From Argyresthia goedartella (taxonomy: Eukaryota; Arthropoda; Insecta; Lepidoptera; Argyresthiidae), in assembly GCA_949825045.1 (NCBI GenBank), contig OX463809.1, forward strand, positions 1,763,501-1,827,500: a DNA stretch of 64,000 nt. Direction: 5' to 3'. Made by a program: the position numbers and the translations under genes. Position 1 is the stretch's first letter. Each line of letters opens with the position of its first letter. Of the stretch, positions 10,399-21,500 are shown one piece after another. The notes below the pieces were generated by a model. It worked only from the letters and a program-made list of their open reading frames with translations. It searched no databases and was not told the origin of the DNA.

Positions 10399-10810
10399 TT
10401 ATATATGTCAACGTAAGATTGTCAAAACCTTTAGTGATGATAATCTAACTTTTTTTCTCTAGATAGTTGGTCAACTATCGACAAATAGTAAACTGTAGCG
10501 TACTGCTTAGTTATCACGCGTAAGTTGATAAACTAACGGTTAAAACCATTAAATAGTAAACTGGTTTAAACTTGAATTGCAAACGAATTACCAGGGCAAA
10601 CACTGCGGTAGCTTAGGTGAAGACTAGAGGGGGTGAGTGCAGCGAAGCCCCCGAATAGTCTTCGTGTTAGGTCGATGTAATAGATGTAAGAACAAAAAAA
10701 ACGTAAATTCTAAACCCTGTCGGGCTGGTTTATTATCTGTCGATAGTTGATTGACTAACGCGTTAGTTTATCAACTAACGGTTTTGACTATCTTACGGTG
10801 ACATATATAA
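10399..10810. mobile_element. MITE with 31-bp inverted ends
   Basis: The arms at 10399-10429 and 10780-10810 match at 29 of 31 positions (TTATATATGTCAACGTAAGA versus TTATATATGTCACCGTAAGA). The interior holds a second inverted pair around AACTAACGGTTTTGAC and an M1-like core fragment at 10574-10705. Target duplication is uncertain. Confidence 0.6.
10574..10705. repeat. Degenerate M1-like core inside another MITE
   Basis: GGTAGCTTAGGTGAAG, GGGGGTGAGTGCAGCGAAGC and CTTCGTGTTAGGTCG follow the order of the MITE M1 core. Terminal repeats are missing. Confidence 0.5.
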
Positions 10811-10829
10811 TCTATTACCCAAATGCGGA

Positions 10830-11262
10830 AACTTGCTAATGGCTCTATGTATACCCATCTTATACTTAGCCTAAATGTAGCTATAAGTTTTTCTAAGATA
10901 ATAAAATAAAATATAATCATAAAACAAATGTAATAAAGTATCATGGTAACAATTGCAAAAAGGCGCCACTTCCCACTATCTTGACATAATGAGCTGTTTC
11001 CAGTGAACTCTTGTCAGTACGGCACTCAAGGTTCGTTCCCATGCCATGGCACGGTTCCCATGCCTCTAGACTATAAACTCGTTATGTGTGGCGAAACAGT
11101 GCCAGTGGTCATAGGAAACCGTGTTACCACAATGTATGTGTGGCATTTCCTAGTGCAGTTATTCCTTGTGTTAGATTCCTTATAGCAATCTAGGGAAGAT
11201 GATGTGGCACCTTATTCACGAAACTTCTCAGGCTAGTGGATTCCAAGAGGTTTCCTTAATAT
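10830..11262. other. Nothing recognised
   Basis: Spacer. A 60-codon ORF at 11003-11185 shows no domain. Confidence 0.35.
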
Positions 11263-11530
11263 GACGACCCGAATGGCCGAGTCGGCAGTGACCCTGCCTG
11301 CGAAGCCAAGGGTCCCGGGTTCGAATAGCGGTGGGGGCAAATATTTGTTTGATGAGAACGGATGTTTGTACCCTAGTCATGGTTGTTTATCTATCTAAGT
11401 ATAATGTTTATCTATATAAGTATGTGTATCGTTGTCTAGTACCCAAGATACAGGAGATCCTAGTTTGGGGCTAGATCAATGTGTGGAAGTGACCAAGGTG
11501 TCATTATTATTATTATCATTATTATTATGA
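11263..11530 (+). repeat. SINE-1, copy 2 (tRNA-derived)
   Basis: The better preserved copy: A-box-like GAATGGCCGAGTCGGCAG, B-box-like GGGTTCGAATAGC, then the same body as 2284-2550 and an ATT-rich tail (TCATTATTATTATTATCATT). The B box is intact over GGGTTCGAA, so it could still have been transcribed by RNA polymerase III when it inserted. Confidence 0.75.
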
Positions 11531-12024
11531 ATGTTCCGAGATAAAAGTATCCTAAATATTATATCCGGTCACTATTTAGGCATGTTTCCGTAGTTTTGGT
11601 GCGAGTTATGCATATCCACGAACCGAAGCCTTCGGATAATAGCCACTAAATAAATTTTCCGAAAATTGAGAAATAGTGATTTTCCAGTTCACCTTGTTTT
11701 GTTTTCCGTGCATTGGAGTTAGTGCTAAGGGGGCAGGCAGGCAGGATGGGGTAGTATGATAGACAGCTGCGTTGAACATGGACGGATTCAATAATTGTTC
11801 AGTAGATGCTATACCCCTGCCGGCCGACTAAAGGGCCAAATACACCGCTGCCAGAAACGGCAACCAGCTAAGGATTACAGCTGTGTAGTACGTTGCTTAG
11901 TGCCAAATTTTGTATGACCTTAAACGCTATTGGCAGGGAGGCATGCGTTGCCAGCAAACTGGGAGCAGCGTTGGCTGGATGCAGTGCAGTCGCTTATGTC
12001 AGCCACGCCAGCAACAACCAACCT
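11531..12024. other. Nothing recognised
   Basis: Unique-looking sequence; no ORF with recognisable domains on either strand. Confidence 0.35.
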
Positions 12025-12172
12025 ACACTTTAAAAGAGATCTAAAAATCAATCTGTGGTAGTTTCTACGCCCTTCTTCTACCACAGTGATTCAATGTAGA
12101 GAAGGGGCAAAAAATGACGTATGCTAAGTTTATGTAAATATCTACAGTAATAAAGAACTTTGACTTTGACTA
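12025..12172 (+). repeat. LINE-A 3' tail, solo
   Basis: TTAAAAGAGATCTAAAAATC, CCACAGTGATTCAATGTAGA, GTAAATATCTACAGTAATAA and a TTTGACTTTGAC terminus match the LINE-A 3' end at 54560-54717. A 5'-truncated insertion. Confidence 0.75.
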
Positions 12173-12289
12173 CGTTCCTGTCTTCTTTCCTCGTTACTTC
12201 CCACGCTACTCGACGAGCGTGTGGCAGGGGCACTAGTTTACGGCTAGTATGTAATCGTACATCAAAAATCCTGATTTGCACAGCAAAAA

Positions 12290-12870
12290 AGGATCAGCAA
12301 AACACTTTTTATGTTCTAAGTATTTTTGTTGTTCTTACATGTTCAACCTAATACGAAGGATAAAATTCCAAATTCCAAATATCTTTATTACTGTAGATAT
12401 TTACATATACTTAGCAATCCTAATTTTTTGCCACTTCTCTACAATGGACCACTGTGGGAGAAGAAGGGCGTAGAAACTCCCACAGATTGATTTTTAGAAC
12501 TATTTAAAAATTGCTTGTGCTTAACTAATACAATTATTATAATATCATTATGATAATTAATAAGCAGGAATAAATAATTACAAATATATTAACAGCAAGG
12601 TCTGTGTTGAGCCAGATTAACCCCATACAGTCCCGTCATTTAAGTAATCTTGAACATTGTAATATCCCTTTTTCGACAAAGCCGCTTTAACATTTTAAAT
12701 TGCTCAAATGGCAATTTCACTTGCCACTTCGCTTCACTCACCCTGTTTACCCTTCATCTAAGCTGCTGCAGTATTTTGCCCTGGTATTTGCTATGAAAAT
12801 CAGTATATTTGCTGTGAAAATCAGTATATTTGCTGTCCAAATCAGTATATTTGCTGTCCAAATCAGTATT
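12290..12870. mobile_element. Decayed M1-like MITE split by a LINE-A tail
   Basis: The left part (TTCTTACATGTTCAACCTAA followed by TACGAAGGATAAA) and right part (CTTCGCTTCACTCACCCTG, TTCATCTAAGCTGCTGCAG, TTTTGCCCTGGTATTTGCTA) are collinear with the core of M1 in the orientation of 53861-54192. A minus-strand LINE-A 3' end with flanking sequence sits between them at about 12362-12690. Terminal repeats cannot be traced. Confidence 0.6.
12362..12530 (-). repeat. LINE-A 3' tail nested in M1-like repeat
   Basis: Reverse complement of the LINE-A tail: CTTTATTACTGTAGATATTT, CTCTACAATGGACCACTGTG, GAAACTCCCACAGATTGATT. Its position inside an M1-like core dates it after that MITE. Confidence 0.7.
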
Positions 12871-12872
12871 AA
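12785..12872 (+). repeat. Short tandem array, about 21-bp unit
   Basis: Four units of AAATCAGTATATTTGCTGT, alternating GTGAA and GTCCA between them. They read as a KISIFAV/QISIFAV repeat within a small incidental ORF. Confidence 0.8.
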
Positions 12873-13029
12873 TGATGTGCTGTTTAATATTTCCCCTAGA
12901 ATACTAAACATTTAATTGAATCCGTGAAGACTGTGTGCATGAGATGTGGAGTAAGTGTAAATGAGGTTGTGTTGTTGTTAAATGAAGCCTAGCATTGACC
13001 ATCACAGTGATGATAATGACAGTCTTCAT

Positions 13030-13158
13030 TGGCCGCAATTATTTTTTTCTTTATACTTTCTTTATACTTTATTGCACAAAAACAGAAGATACAGATACAT
13101 CAAAATGGAAACTAGGTGTACAAAGGCGAGCTTATCTCTAAAAAGAGATTTCTTCCAG
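13030..13158 (-). repeat. Tail-B (LINE 3' end), minus strand
   Basis: TATACTTTATTGCACAAAAA, then TGTACAAAGGCGAGCTTATC and AAAGAGATTTCTTCCA is the reverse complement of the tail-B consensus described at 2940-3305. It abuts LINE-C at about 13160. Confidence 0.65.
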
Positions 13159-13159
13159 G

Positions 13160-13852
13160 GCGCTCTTACGAGGAGTCTTGTCACCAGCATCACCTCATCA
13201 GTCTTGAGGATCGCAGAATTTTGCTTGATATGATGTTACTCCACGATATTCTATCGGGCCGCCTTGATTCTTCACCTCTTCTCTCTGAACTATCTTTCTG
13301 TGTCCCATCGCGCCGTACTCGTCAAACTTCTAAAAGGCTTTTTGCTATCCCCCTCACGCATACCAGTTATGCTCAAAATTCAACAATGGTTCGCCTTACC
13401 AATCAATTTAATAAACTTTTTAACAATTTCGATCCGTTTGCATCGTCTAAGGCGAAATTCCGTCAGGACATTATTAAAAAATTACACAATATCAAGGAGG
13501 AATAAGTGAACCTCACACATGCACTGACACACCCTCTCACACTCATTCATACACTTACACACAAACACGTCATATATCTTACATCATTTATTTCTTTATT
13601 CTACATATACCTTTAAATAAACATCATAATAAACACACCTGTCTCTTAGCTCTATATACATGTAAGAGATCTTATTTATTAAGTTTGCACACTGTTCTAT
13701 CTGTTTAAGTTTCTCAATTTAAATTTATCTCTTGTATTTTTGTGGATATCTGTTACTGGCTTTAATTTTGTATCTTTGTTCTTTGTAATTTGTTTATCCA
13801 TGTGCTGTTGATGTCCCAAATAAAATAAAATAAAATAAAAATAAAATAAAAA
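13160..13852 (+). pseudogene. LINE-C 3' end with AAATA tail
   Basis: An ORF ending at 13505 reads LEDRRILLDMMLLHDILSGR, then FCVPSRRTRQTSKRLF and FDPFASSKAKFRQDIIKKL. This is the C-terminal region of a non-LTR reverse-transcriptase ORF (RR...D...LHDIL.G pattern). A roughly 300-bp 3' UTR follows and ends in repeated AAATA at 13818-13852, the expected LINE tail. 5'-truncated; family not assigned. Confidence 0.65.
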
Positions 13853-14016
13853 CCTAATATGGACAGAATACATGAAATAACAGGTAGACCTATGTGCACA
13901 ACGTTAAAAATATTAAAATAATAAACTAATTACTGATATGTACATAAATACATAATATCAATACAAATAGACAAAATTATACTACATATATATCAAAGCA
14001 ATGAACCTACATAAAT

Positions 14017-14600
14017 CTAGTATGGAAGAGAAAGATAGTGTTCTTTTAAGCTAGTTTTAAAAATAGAAAGTGACGGGCTGTCTCTGATGGCGCTAGGAAG
14101 TTTGTTCCAGAGCCTGATAGCTCGTAGTCTGAACCCATGTTCATATGCGGCTGTATTGTGTTGCGGAGTTATAAGCAGTGATCGAGCGTGAGATCTCCGA
14201 GGCCTATCCGAGGACAAAAATTCAAAACGATCTCGTAAGAAGACAGGATAGCGAGGATTAAATAAGATGGTATAGAGGCAGATGAGGATATGAGAATCCC
14301 GACGAAGACGGATAGGGAGCCACTTTAACTCCCTGCGATACTCCGAGACGTGGTCATACTTGCGCAGGCCGAAGACAAACCGAATCCCGAGGTTTTGAAG
14401 TCGCTCGAGTTTGTTCAGTTGCTCTTCATTCGCGCTCACCCAGCATACGTCAGCGTAATCGATCAGGGGAAGGAGAAGAGACTGGGCAAGCGTTATTTTT
14501 GTCTGACGAGGCAGGAAGTATTGTAGTCGTTTGAGGGAGTGAAAAGTGGCAAAGACTCGCCTACTGACCTCGCTGACATGCGCTGACCAGGAAAATTGGT
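14017..14600 (-). pseudogene. LINE-B ORF2 C-terminal region
   Basis: Continuation, after a frame break near 14600, of the reverse transcriptase at 14616-15164. Recognisable blocks are LERLQNLGIRFVFGLRKYDH, RELKWLPIRLRRDSH, FRLRAIRLWNKLP and the final LKEHYLSLPY before the stop at 14017. Related fragments occur at 2940-3305, 22060-22890, 31415-31560 and 55300-55625, so LINE-B is a multicopy family here. The 3' UTR extends to about 13855, where LINE-C ends. Confidence 0.75.
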
Positions 14601-14615
14601 TATCGAAGAAAACTC

Positions 14616-15200
14616 CTAGATTTTTGGCCTTAGTACTATATATGAGATTATAGTTCCATCATAGGTTATAGGGGCAATGGACAGATTCTGTAACAAGTTA
14701 AGGGAAAACCTGGAACCAATAATCAAAGCCTGGGACTTACTAGGGTTGACAAGTAGTCCAAAAGAAGTGGCCCAGTCCCTAATTCGCTCGAGATCGGCAT
14801 TTAACATTCCCACAGCAGACACCATATCACAGGGAGAAAAATGACGATAAATCTGGAGATCGTCTGCGTAAAGATGATATGATGACGAGAGAGTATCCGA
14901 GACGGAATTTATGAAGACGGAGAAAAGAAGAGGAGAGAGAATACCACCCTGAGGGACCCCCGCAACGAGGTCACACCACTCCGTTGAAGTCACCTCCGAC
15001 CTAATACGTTGCTGGCGACCTCTCAGATAAGAGTCGAACCAGCAAGCAGAGACGGAGGACACATTCAAGGACTTCAGGGTCTCAACGAGGATATCGAAAT
15101 CAACGCAGTTAAAGGCGCTGCTGAAGTCCAGCAGTGCAAGCACAGTGAGCTGTTTCTCGTCCATCGCATGCTGAATGTCATCGGTGACTTTTTTCTCGCA
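14616..15200 (-). pseudogene. LINE-B reverse transcriptase fragment
   Basis: Jockey/CR1-group reverse transcriptase starting inside the fingers/palm domain. FSSAFNCVDFDIL carries the first catalytic Asp region, GVPQGGILSPLLFSVFIN is the QG motif and YHLYADDLQIY the catalytic YADD. The upstream half (endonuclease, ORF1) is missing, so the copy is 5'-truncated near 15200. At the downstream end, near 14616, the frame runs into a stop and the protein continues in another frame. A dead retrotransposon; the encoded enzyme would copy LINE RNA into DNA at nicked chromosomal sites. Confidence 0.8.
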
Positions 15201-15654
15201 ACATATTAATTGGTTTGACTAAGTAGGTATGTGATTGGTTTATTTTGTGCGTGGCGTGGCATGTGCCTTAAGGGCCTGCCACATGGCAGGCAACAAGTTG
15301 CACACAACAACAAGCTCACAGCCAACCCATGTTGTCAACTGCACCGTAATTACGGTAAAACGTACGGTAAGACTGGGCCATAAGGTTGAGAATCGCGCAC
15401 CTCAAGCGTCTAGACGGATGACAGCAAGTCGCCGACAAGCTCAGGGGTCATTCAAGTATTACGCAAGCAGCAAGGTGTGGTTGGGGGAGGATCATTGCTT
15501 GGCTTTAATTTCAATGTAAGATAATGTAACAAAATGAATAATAATATCGTTTATATGTTAAGAATAAACAAAAATACCATGTCAATCACTTGTCTTTCGC
15601 GCACGATGTGTGTGGTATACGCGCACGATGTGTGTGGTATGGATAGAGGAAGCA

Positions 15655-16260
15655 ATAAAAATGGCGAAGTGAGAGTCGGACTCGTCCATGAAGGGTTCCG
15701 TTCCGTTGTAGCAAGTAATTATGTGACTGAATGTTTGTAACTTTGTTTTTCATAGTGTTTGTATGTGTGACAAAGTTATCTTTGCGGTTTTAAATAAATG
15801 TTTTATATATTTTGTTCAAACCAATTTTCGTTGAAAGTGTGTATTGAGAAACACAGCATATCTTTTTGGAGATTTTTCACTTTCTTACTTTAAAAGTTAG
15901 AGGGGGGGGGACACATTTTTCCACTTTAGAAGGGTCTGTCTTTAACAATTTACTTTGAGGTAAAATGGTTTCAGGAACCTCAACGTCATTTTTAAAGACC
16001 TATCTATCGACACCCCACACATATAGGTTTGATGAAAAATATATTTTATGGTTTCAGTTCTTTGTATTGGGGAGCCCCCTTTAATTATTTTAATTTTTTA
16101 AATTTTGTATAAAAATCGTAAAGCGGTTCACAGAATACATCTACATACAAGTTTCAACTGTGTAGTCCTAATAGTTACTGCATAAAGTTGCTGTGACAGA
16201 CGGACGGACAGACAGACTTGACGAAACTATAAGGGTTCCTTGTTTCTCTACGGAACCCTA
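15655..16260 (+). repeat. Second copy of GACGGACAGACAG-type repeat
   Basis: Starts with GAAGTGAGAGTCGGACTCG and GAAGGGTTCCGTTCC, ends with GACGGACGGACAGACAGAC, AAGGGTTCC and CTACGGAACCCTAAAAA. The terminal GGGTTCCGT and ACGGAACCC are mutually inverted. Same family as 5600-6060. Confidence 0.55.
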
Positions 16261-16264
16261 AAAA

Positions 16265-16660
16265 CGAGCAAAAACTACTAAAATAGTGCTTACGCAATAC
16301 TTGAATGACCCCTCACTGCAAGTTCGAACGTTCGCCTCCTCATCGCCCGTCTCACTCTCACCACATCGGACTCTTGACAAGTTTTGAACTCTTCTACCAA
16401 GGCATAAGGCTTAAAAATATTTTAAGGCTAAGGCATAAAAATCGCGGGTCATCGTACAAAAAGCAACTACACAGCAGAAGCTGCTTGTTGTCAACTTGCT
16501 GGCGACCATCGTCTTCAGCCGTGTAGCAGCTCCTTTAAGGATAGGAAAGAACTCAATAGTAAACTGGTAAAAGTTTATTTATGTTTACATTATTTTGTTA
16601 TTAAGGTGTCTAATAAACCTTACATGGGGTAAAATATCTAACTGATATTTTAGGTACATT
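16265..16660. other. Nothing recognised
   Basis: Spacer with one domain-less small ORF (16305-16526). Confidence 0.35.
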
Positions 16661-16666
16661 TTATTT

Positions 16667-16830
16667 AGCGTTGGAGTTGAGTGGTGAAGCTGCCGCTATG
16701 GTAGATAGGTATCCAGAGAATTCCAGTGACCACTTTCAGACTATCCGGAGATCACCAGTGAACGTGTTCAGAAGATTTGAGACCGCGGAGGCGGCGGCGC
16801 GAGCTTGTCTTCCGGTTATTGCAGTCTAAT
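16667..16830 (+). other. Unexplained short reading frame
   Basis: A GC-richer frame reads ELSGEAAAMVDRYPE, IRRSPVNVFRRFE and AEAAARACL before TAA. It looks like coding debris (a helix-rich, Arg-rich segment reminiscent of short helix-turn-helix domains found in mobile elements), but I cannot name it. Confidence 0.25.
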
Positions 16831-17049
16831 GTTGTAAGAATGCGATGTTATAGATATACATCATTAGGCTAAAACCAAACAATGCACAGACCTATCTGTA
16901 ATATTCTGGCGTAGGTATTTTTTGTTTATTTCAGACTCTTCATTATACACTACTACAGTCGGTTTTGATTTGACCAAAAAACACAAATGGCTAAACAACA
17001 ATAATAATATTAGCAACTACCACTTACACTACACAACACTACCACTTAC

Positions 17050-17104
17050 CTAAAGGTAATAAGTACAGAACCAGCACAGTCCTGAGAACGTCTCCTGTCA
17101 ACAT
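17050..17104 (-). CDS. Possible first coding exon: signal peptide
   Basis: On the minus strand an ATG in a favourable context (GGAAAATGT) opens MLTGDVLRTVLVLYLLPL. This is a plausible short secretory signal: one charged n-region and an eight-to-ten-residue Leu/Val core. After 55 nt it meets a perfect donor G|GTAAGT, leaving a phase-1 intron, the phase commonly found after signal-peptide exons of extracellular proteins. No continuation was found between here and the window start, so the remaining exons probably lie beyond the left edge across a repeat-filled intron. The CpG-richer block at 17340-17560 would be upstream. Arranged head-to-head with the transporter gene at 18431. Inferred from one exon only; it could be chance. 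Confidence 0.4.
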
Positions 17105-17339
17105 TTTCCTAAAAGTGCCAATGTAGTTTCTAGTCTAGTCACATCCTACATGAGCTTCAATATCAGTGAGGCACAACTCATTGTGCCACTCAGTAGCTTA
17201 AAAACACAAAGCACAGAGGCTGTCTATAAAATCACTCGCTAGAAAAGTAATCTATTTAACCAAATTATTTTCTTCTAAAAAAACTATTGAAACTTTCTTC
17301 AGCAAGCACATTTTTCGTCACAAGATTTTTAACGTTCAA

Positions 17340-17560
17340 TTTTTGGCGCTATTTTTCACCGAGCGAGATGCGACCGCCCGCGATCGCGCGGCGACTGGAA
17401 CTCGAAAGCGAATTGGTTGTTTTGTTGGTTCGGTTGGCAATGGTTGGTGGTTGTGTTGTGGCGAGACTGGCGAGGCGGCTTGTCTCGGGAAATGTTTTGG
17501 ACGGTTGCCTTGCAAAAGTTCAGCTTTGGTCGTTGTTGTCAGCGCGGAATCCATTCACCG
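17340..17560. promoter_or_regulatory. CpG-richer block between divergent genes
   Basis: Noticeably richer in CG dinucleotides (for example GCGACCGCCCGCGATCGCGC) than its surroundings. It lies between the putative minus-strand exon at 17104 and the plus-strand gene at 18431, so it may be a 5' UTR or bidirectional promoter. ORFs crossing it show no domain. Inference only. Confidence 0.3.
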
Positions 17561-17599
17561 ATCGGTACCTACATTTTATAGGTATCTACTTGCGTCAAG

Positions 17600-18430
17600 T
17601 CGATATGACTTTAATTCGACCCGAATGTGAGTATTCCTTGTCAATATACGGGAGGGCCACGTTCAGAACCGTGAGAAAAGTATTTCTTGCGTTGAGAAAC
17701 TGCCTCACCTCCCCAATTCCTTCCTCGCCACTCACTCACTGCTCCTTTATCTTCTTTTTTTAATACGGCGAGCTACCCTCTTTTGAGATTCATTTTTCCA
17801 ATATCAAGTGTATTTGAAACTTCACAATTTGGTCAGGTGCTCTATCAAGAATCTGGAAATTAACGTCTTAAGAATAATTTGTTGCTCCTTAGCACTACCC
17901 GGGAGGACGGGAAAGGCTGTAGGATCCAAGTATTTTCTTTCTTCGGGAGTGAGCAACTGCCTTCGGTTAGCCTGCCCGCCACCCACCATCACAGAACACA
18001 ATTATTACATACCATTAAACATTCATCTAATAAACTGTTTACCGCGCAAAATTTGAAATGATTGAATGTCAAAAGCGTGTTTTTGTTCAACACCAACATT
18101 GTACATTTATTTATGGATAGCCCAGTGATTATATTCTCTTTGGGCCCACCCACACACTGCGCAAAATATTGCTTCTCGGTCGGTCGGTCGGCCGGAACGG
18201 ACTGTAAAATGTTGTTAGTAATTTAGTATCCAATAAGAATATGCATGCACCTTTTTGACATTTCTTTTCTGAAGTGACGTGACGTGTGTTTGTTTTGATT
18301 TTGTTTCGAAAATGTGTCGAAAATTAATCTGATTTATGTGCTATTTTTGCCCGTTTCTAACACACGATATTCAGGAAAAAATATATGATACAGTCCTTTT
18401 TTATGTGAATGACACTAATCTTCGTTTACA
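17600..18430. other. Presumed 5' flank of the SLC35B4-like gene
   Basis: No supported ORF. A run of GGTCGGTCGGTCGG is near 18180. The 5' UTR and promoter of the transporter gene presumably lie in its right part; no TATA box stands out. Confidence 0.3.
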
Positions 18431-18598
18431 ATGCAATTTAGCGGCACAATCATCCAAGTATTCTCAGGTTGTTGCGCTAGCTCGTTTCTCATGGAAATAC
18501 TGATGAGTAAAGCTCCGCAGACAGCAAATCTGATAACGTTCCTACAATTCTTCTTTATTTCACTTGAAGGTTTTATATTCACTTCAAAATTTGGAACC
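18431..18598 (+). CDS. SLC35B4: SLC35B4 exon 1
   Basis: 56 codons from ATG to the donor ACC|GTAAGT. Encodes the first two membrane segments. Confidence 0.88.
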
Positions 18599-21500
18599 GT
18601 AAGTCCCCTTTACACAGTATACCTATTTAAAGTACAGGCCGCGCCAAGTTTCCTTTGGTCTGAGCGAGCTGAGGGTTGGAGTGTAGTGCTTCCGCCCCCT
18701 TATCGACACTCTGACCGAGCTGAGGCCTCTATCTCTCGCATAGGGGCGTGAGGTGACAGAGAGAGATGATAGCTTGCTCAGAGTGATAGAAACTTGGCTC
18801 AAACTCAAACAAAGTGTGCATGCTGTTACCAACTACCACATAAGTTGAGCAGCAATCAGAACCATGTAAAGGACCCAGCATAATATATTTGGGGTTGCGT
18901 AGCCCCTACTTGGGTGCACCTTCAACACTATTAAGCCCTTTCATCCTATTACTGATAACCCAATAATTCTTATTTCGGGTATGGGACCCCTGGTCTGATT
19001 GCTCATTTGGTTTGTGAGTTAGTTTGTTTGCTATTATTTGTTTTATAATGTCTCTGAACAGGCTGTCAGACTGACTTGACTTGCAGTTAGCATGAGTGTT
19101 TTGTTATTTCAGGTCAAATCAAGTATACCAATCAAACACTATGTGGTACTAGTTGTTTTGTTCTTCGTTACCAGTGTGGCCAATAATTATGTTTACGCCC
19201 TGCATGTGCCTTCTACCCTGCATATGATCATAAGGTTATCACTTTAATTTGTTAAGAATTAGTTCGCTAAAGTTCCTATATCCAAATTAGCTTTGCTTTG
19301 TGTTAACCAACAACCAACTTTTCTTGGATTACCAATGAAATGTCAACAAAATTTTATTATTATTTCATAATACTTAAAAATATAATCCTATATAGGTATC
19401 TATCAGAACTGTTGTGACAGCCGCCTACTGATATGAAAGGTTTGGTTTATTACAGTCTTCGTAAAATACAAGGCCCCGTGACAGCGTCTCTGTCACTGAT
19501 GTAATATGGTAGAATTTAGTTTGGGCCACCGGGCCTATTATTTTAGGACTGTAATTAATGGTTGTGAATATTTTTTGACAAACATAATATAACGTAATAA
19601 ACCGTAAACATATAGCACCATGCATTGATGTACCGAACCTTTCATACCTTCCAGGAACCATACTAAATCCGTAAATCTTTCCAGATCAGCATCATCACCG
19701 GCCAGCATGATAGTGACCTGGTATTACAAGAAACGGGCTCCCAAACTCTCAAACGCCATTGGTTCAATCCTTATCACGATTGGAGTAATATTGGCTACTT
19801 ATGGTGGAGCGTCTATTGCTGAACGAAACGAGGGCAAGTTCCTCTATTGGTGCATTGGAGTGGTTATACTGATATCAACTCTGGTGACTGGTGCGTTTAC
19901 TGGTCTGCAGCAGGAGATATTGTATACCAAATATGGGAAACATCCTGAGGAGGTAAGCAAAGCAAAACAAGGAGGAACTTCAGAGTAATTGATTTGTGCG
20001 TTTTCCATGAACCTTACAGGATTCATATTTTTTTATGATTTTAGTCACAAAAAGTTTTATCTCCATAACTATGGGTAGTTAGGTTGTCAAGTCTTTTTGA
20101 TATTGATAGCGTATCAGTTACAGATTACGGGGGAGGTTATGCATATCTATCATATAAGGTAACTTCATCTGAGGAACATCACATATGCATTGCATATACT
20201 ATGCTATCTTTATTCAAATGACGCAAAGAGTATAGTCCGATAAACGGAGCATATGTATTATGAAATCAGAAAAAAATTCTCCGTCCCTGAAATTCGGCAT
20301 GTGATGATGTTAGGTGATACAGATTATGGATGTACAATAATCCAATAAATTTTGTTACGAGAATTTAGGTATTTTCACCTAAGCATGAAAATCGTGTATC
20401 ACTCTCTGTGAATATATCCTCAGTCGTAAATAATTTCTATATACTTTGTGCTATTTAGAATAGGTAGGTATGTTTAAGAATCTAAAATTTTTTCAATTTC
20501 AGAGATACCTACCTAAAATGAACTTTTTAATAGGTATTTTTCACTCTATCGTTAACTGAACAATTGCTTTGTTGAATACTTTGCTTAAATACTTCGTGTG
20601 AGAAATTGCTCCGTCCATTTTTATTCTTACCCTTATTAGTTATGTTACAAGTCGCATTATTTTAATAGATTTTCCAATAATCCAACGGAAATTCGGCAAG
20701 TATTCTGTGTTTATACCAAAGAGTTTCCAATCTCAATCAAGCATTGGTGTGGTCGTAGTCTACACAGGCAAATGCCTTGGACAGGTCACAAAAACCTATA
20801 GAAACCCTACGATCTTCCCACACATTAAAAATATGTTTAACTAACATGACTCCAGCATCTGTTGTCGACCGCCCTTTTGTTAATCCAAACTGCTGGCTAT
20901 GGAGAATTTGATGCGCATTAAAGTGCGCCAGCAACTGACCCAATATGATCTTCTCAAATATTTTACTTAATACGGGTAGAACCGAGACCGGTCTGAAATT
21001 TGTGGTTATCGCCGCCCTTAAATAAAGGTACTAGCCTGCTGTGTTTCATGAAATCAGGGAAAGTACTCTCATCTGAACATTTATTCAGGATTTTAGCTAA
21101 ATGAGGGGCAAGTTCGTCTATCACAGAGCTAATAATTTTTACTGACATGCCCCAGAGATCCTCGGATTTTTTCAAATTTAACAACTTAAATGCTTGATTA
21201 TGCCATAGGGCTCAATTATACGAATGAGAAATCTTGATTGCACTTTTGAACATTGTCTATTAAAAATAATGCAGCAAGATCCGCAGACGAGTCTAAAGAA
21301 GCCGTAGTAACAATTGGAGCATTTGTAAGAACTGTTCAAATGCGGCCGCGATGTCATCGTTAGATGTTATTAGTTTATATTCAATGTTAAGTAAAAAGCT
21401 ACGGTTTCCTGATATTGTTTTACCTGCTTCTCTATTTATGATTTTCCAAATTGTTTTAGTTTTATTCGACGATGTAAGAATCTTCGATTTTATTTGTTCG

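Noticed and set aside
17287..17763. 158-codon plus-strand ORF
   Set aside because: No recognisable domain and overlapping ORFs on both strands; explained by a CpG-rich stretch with few stops.
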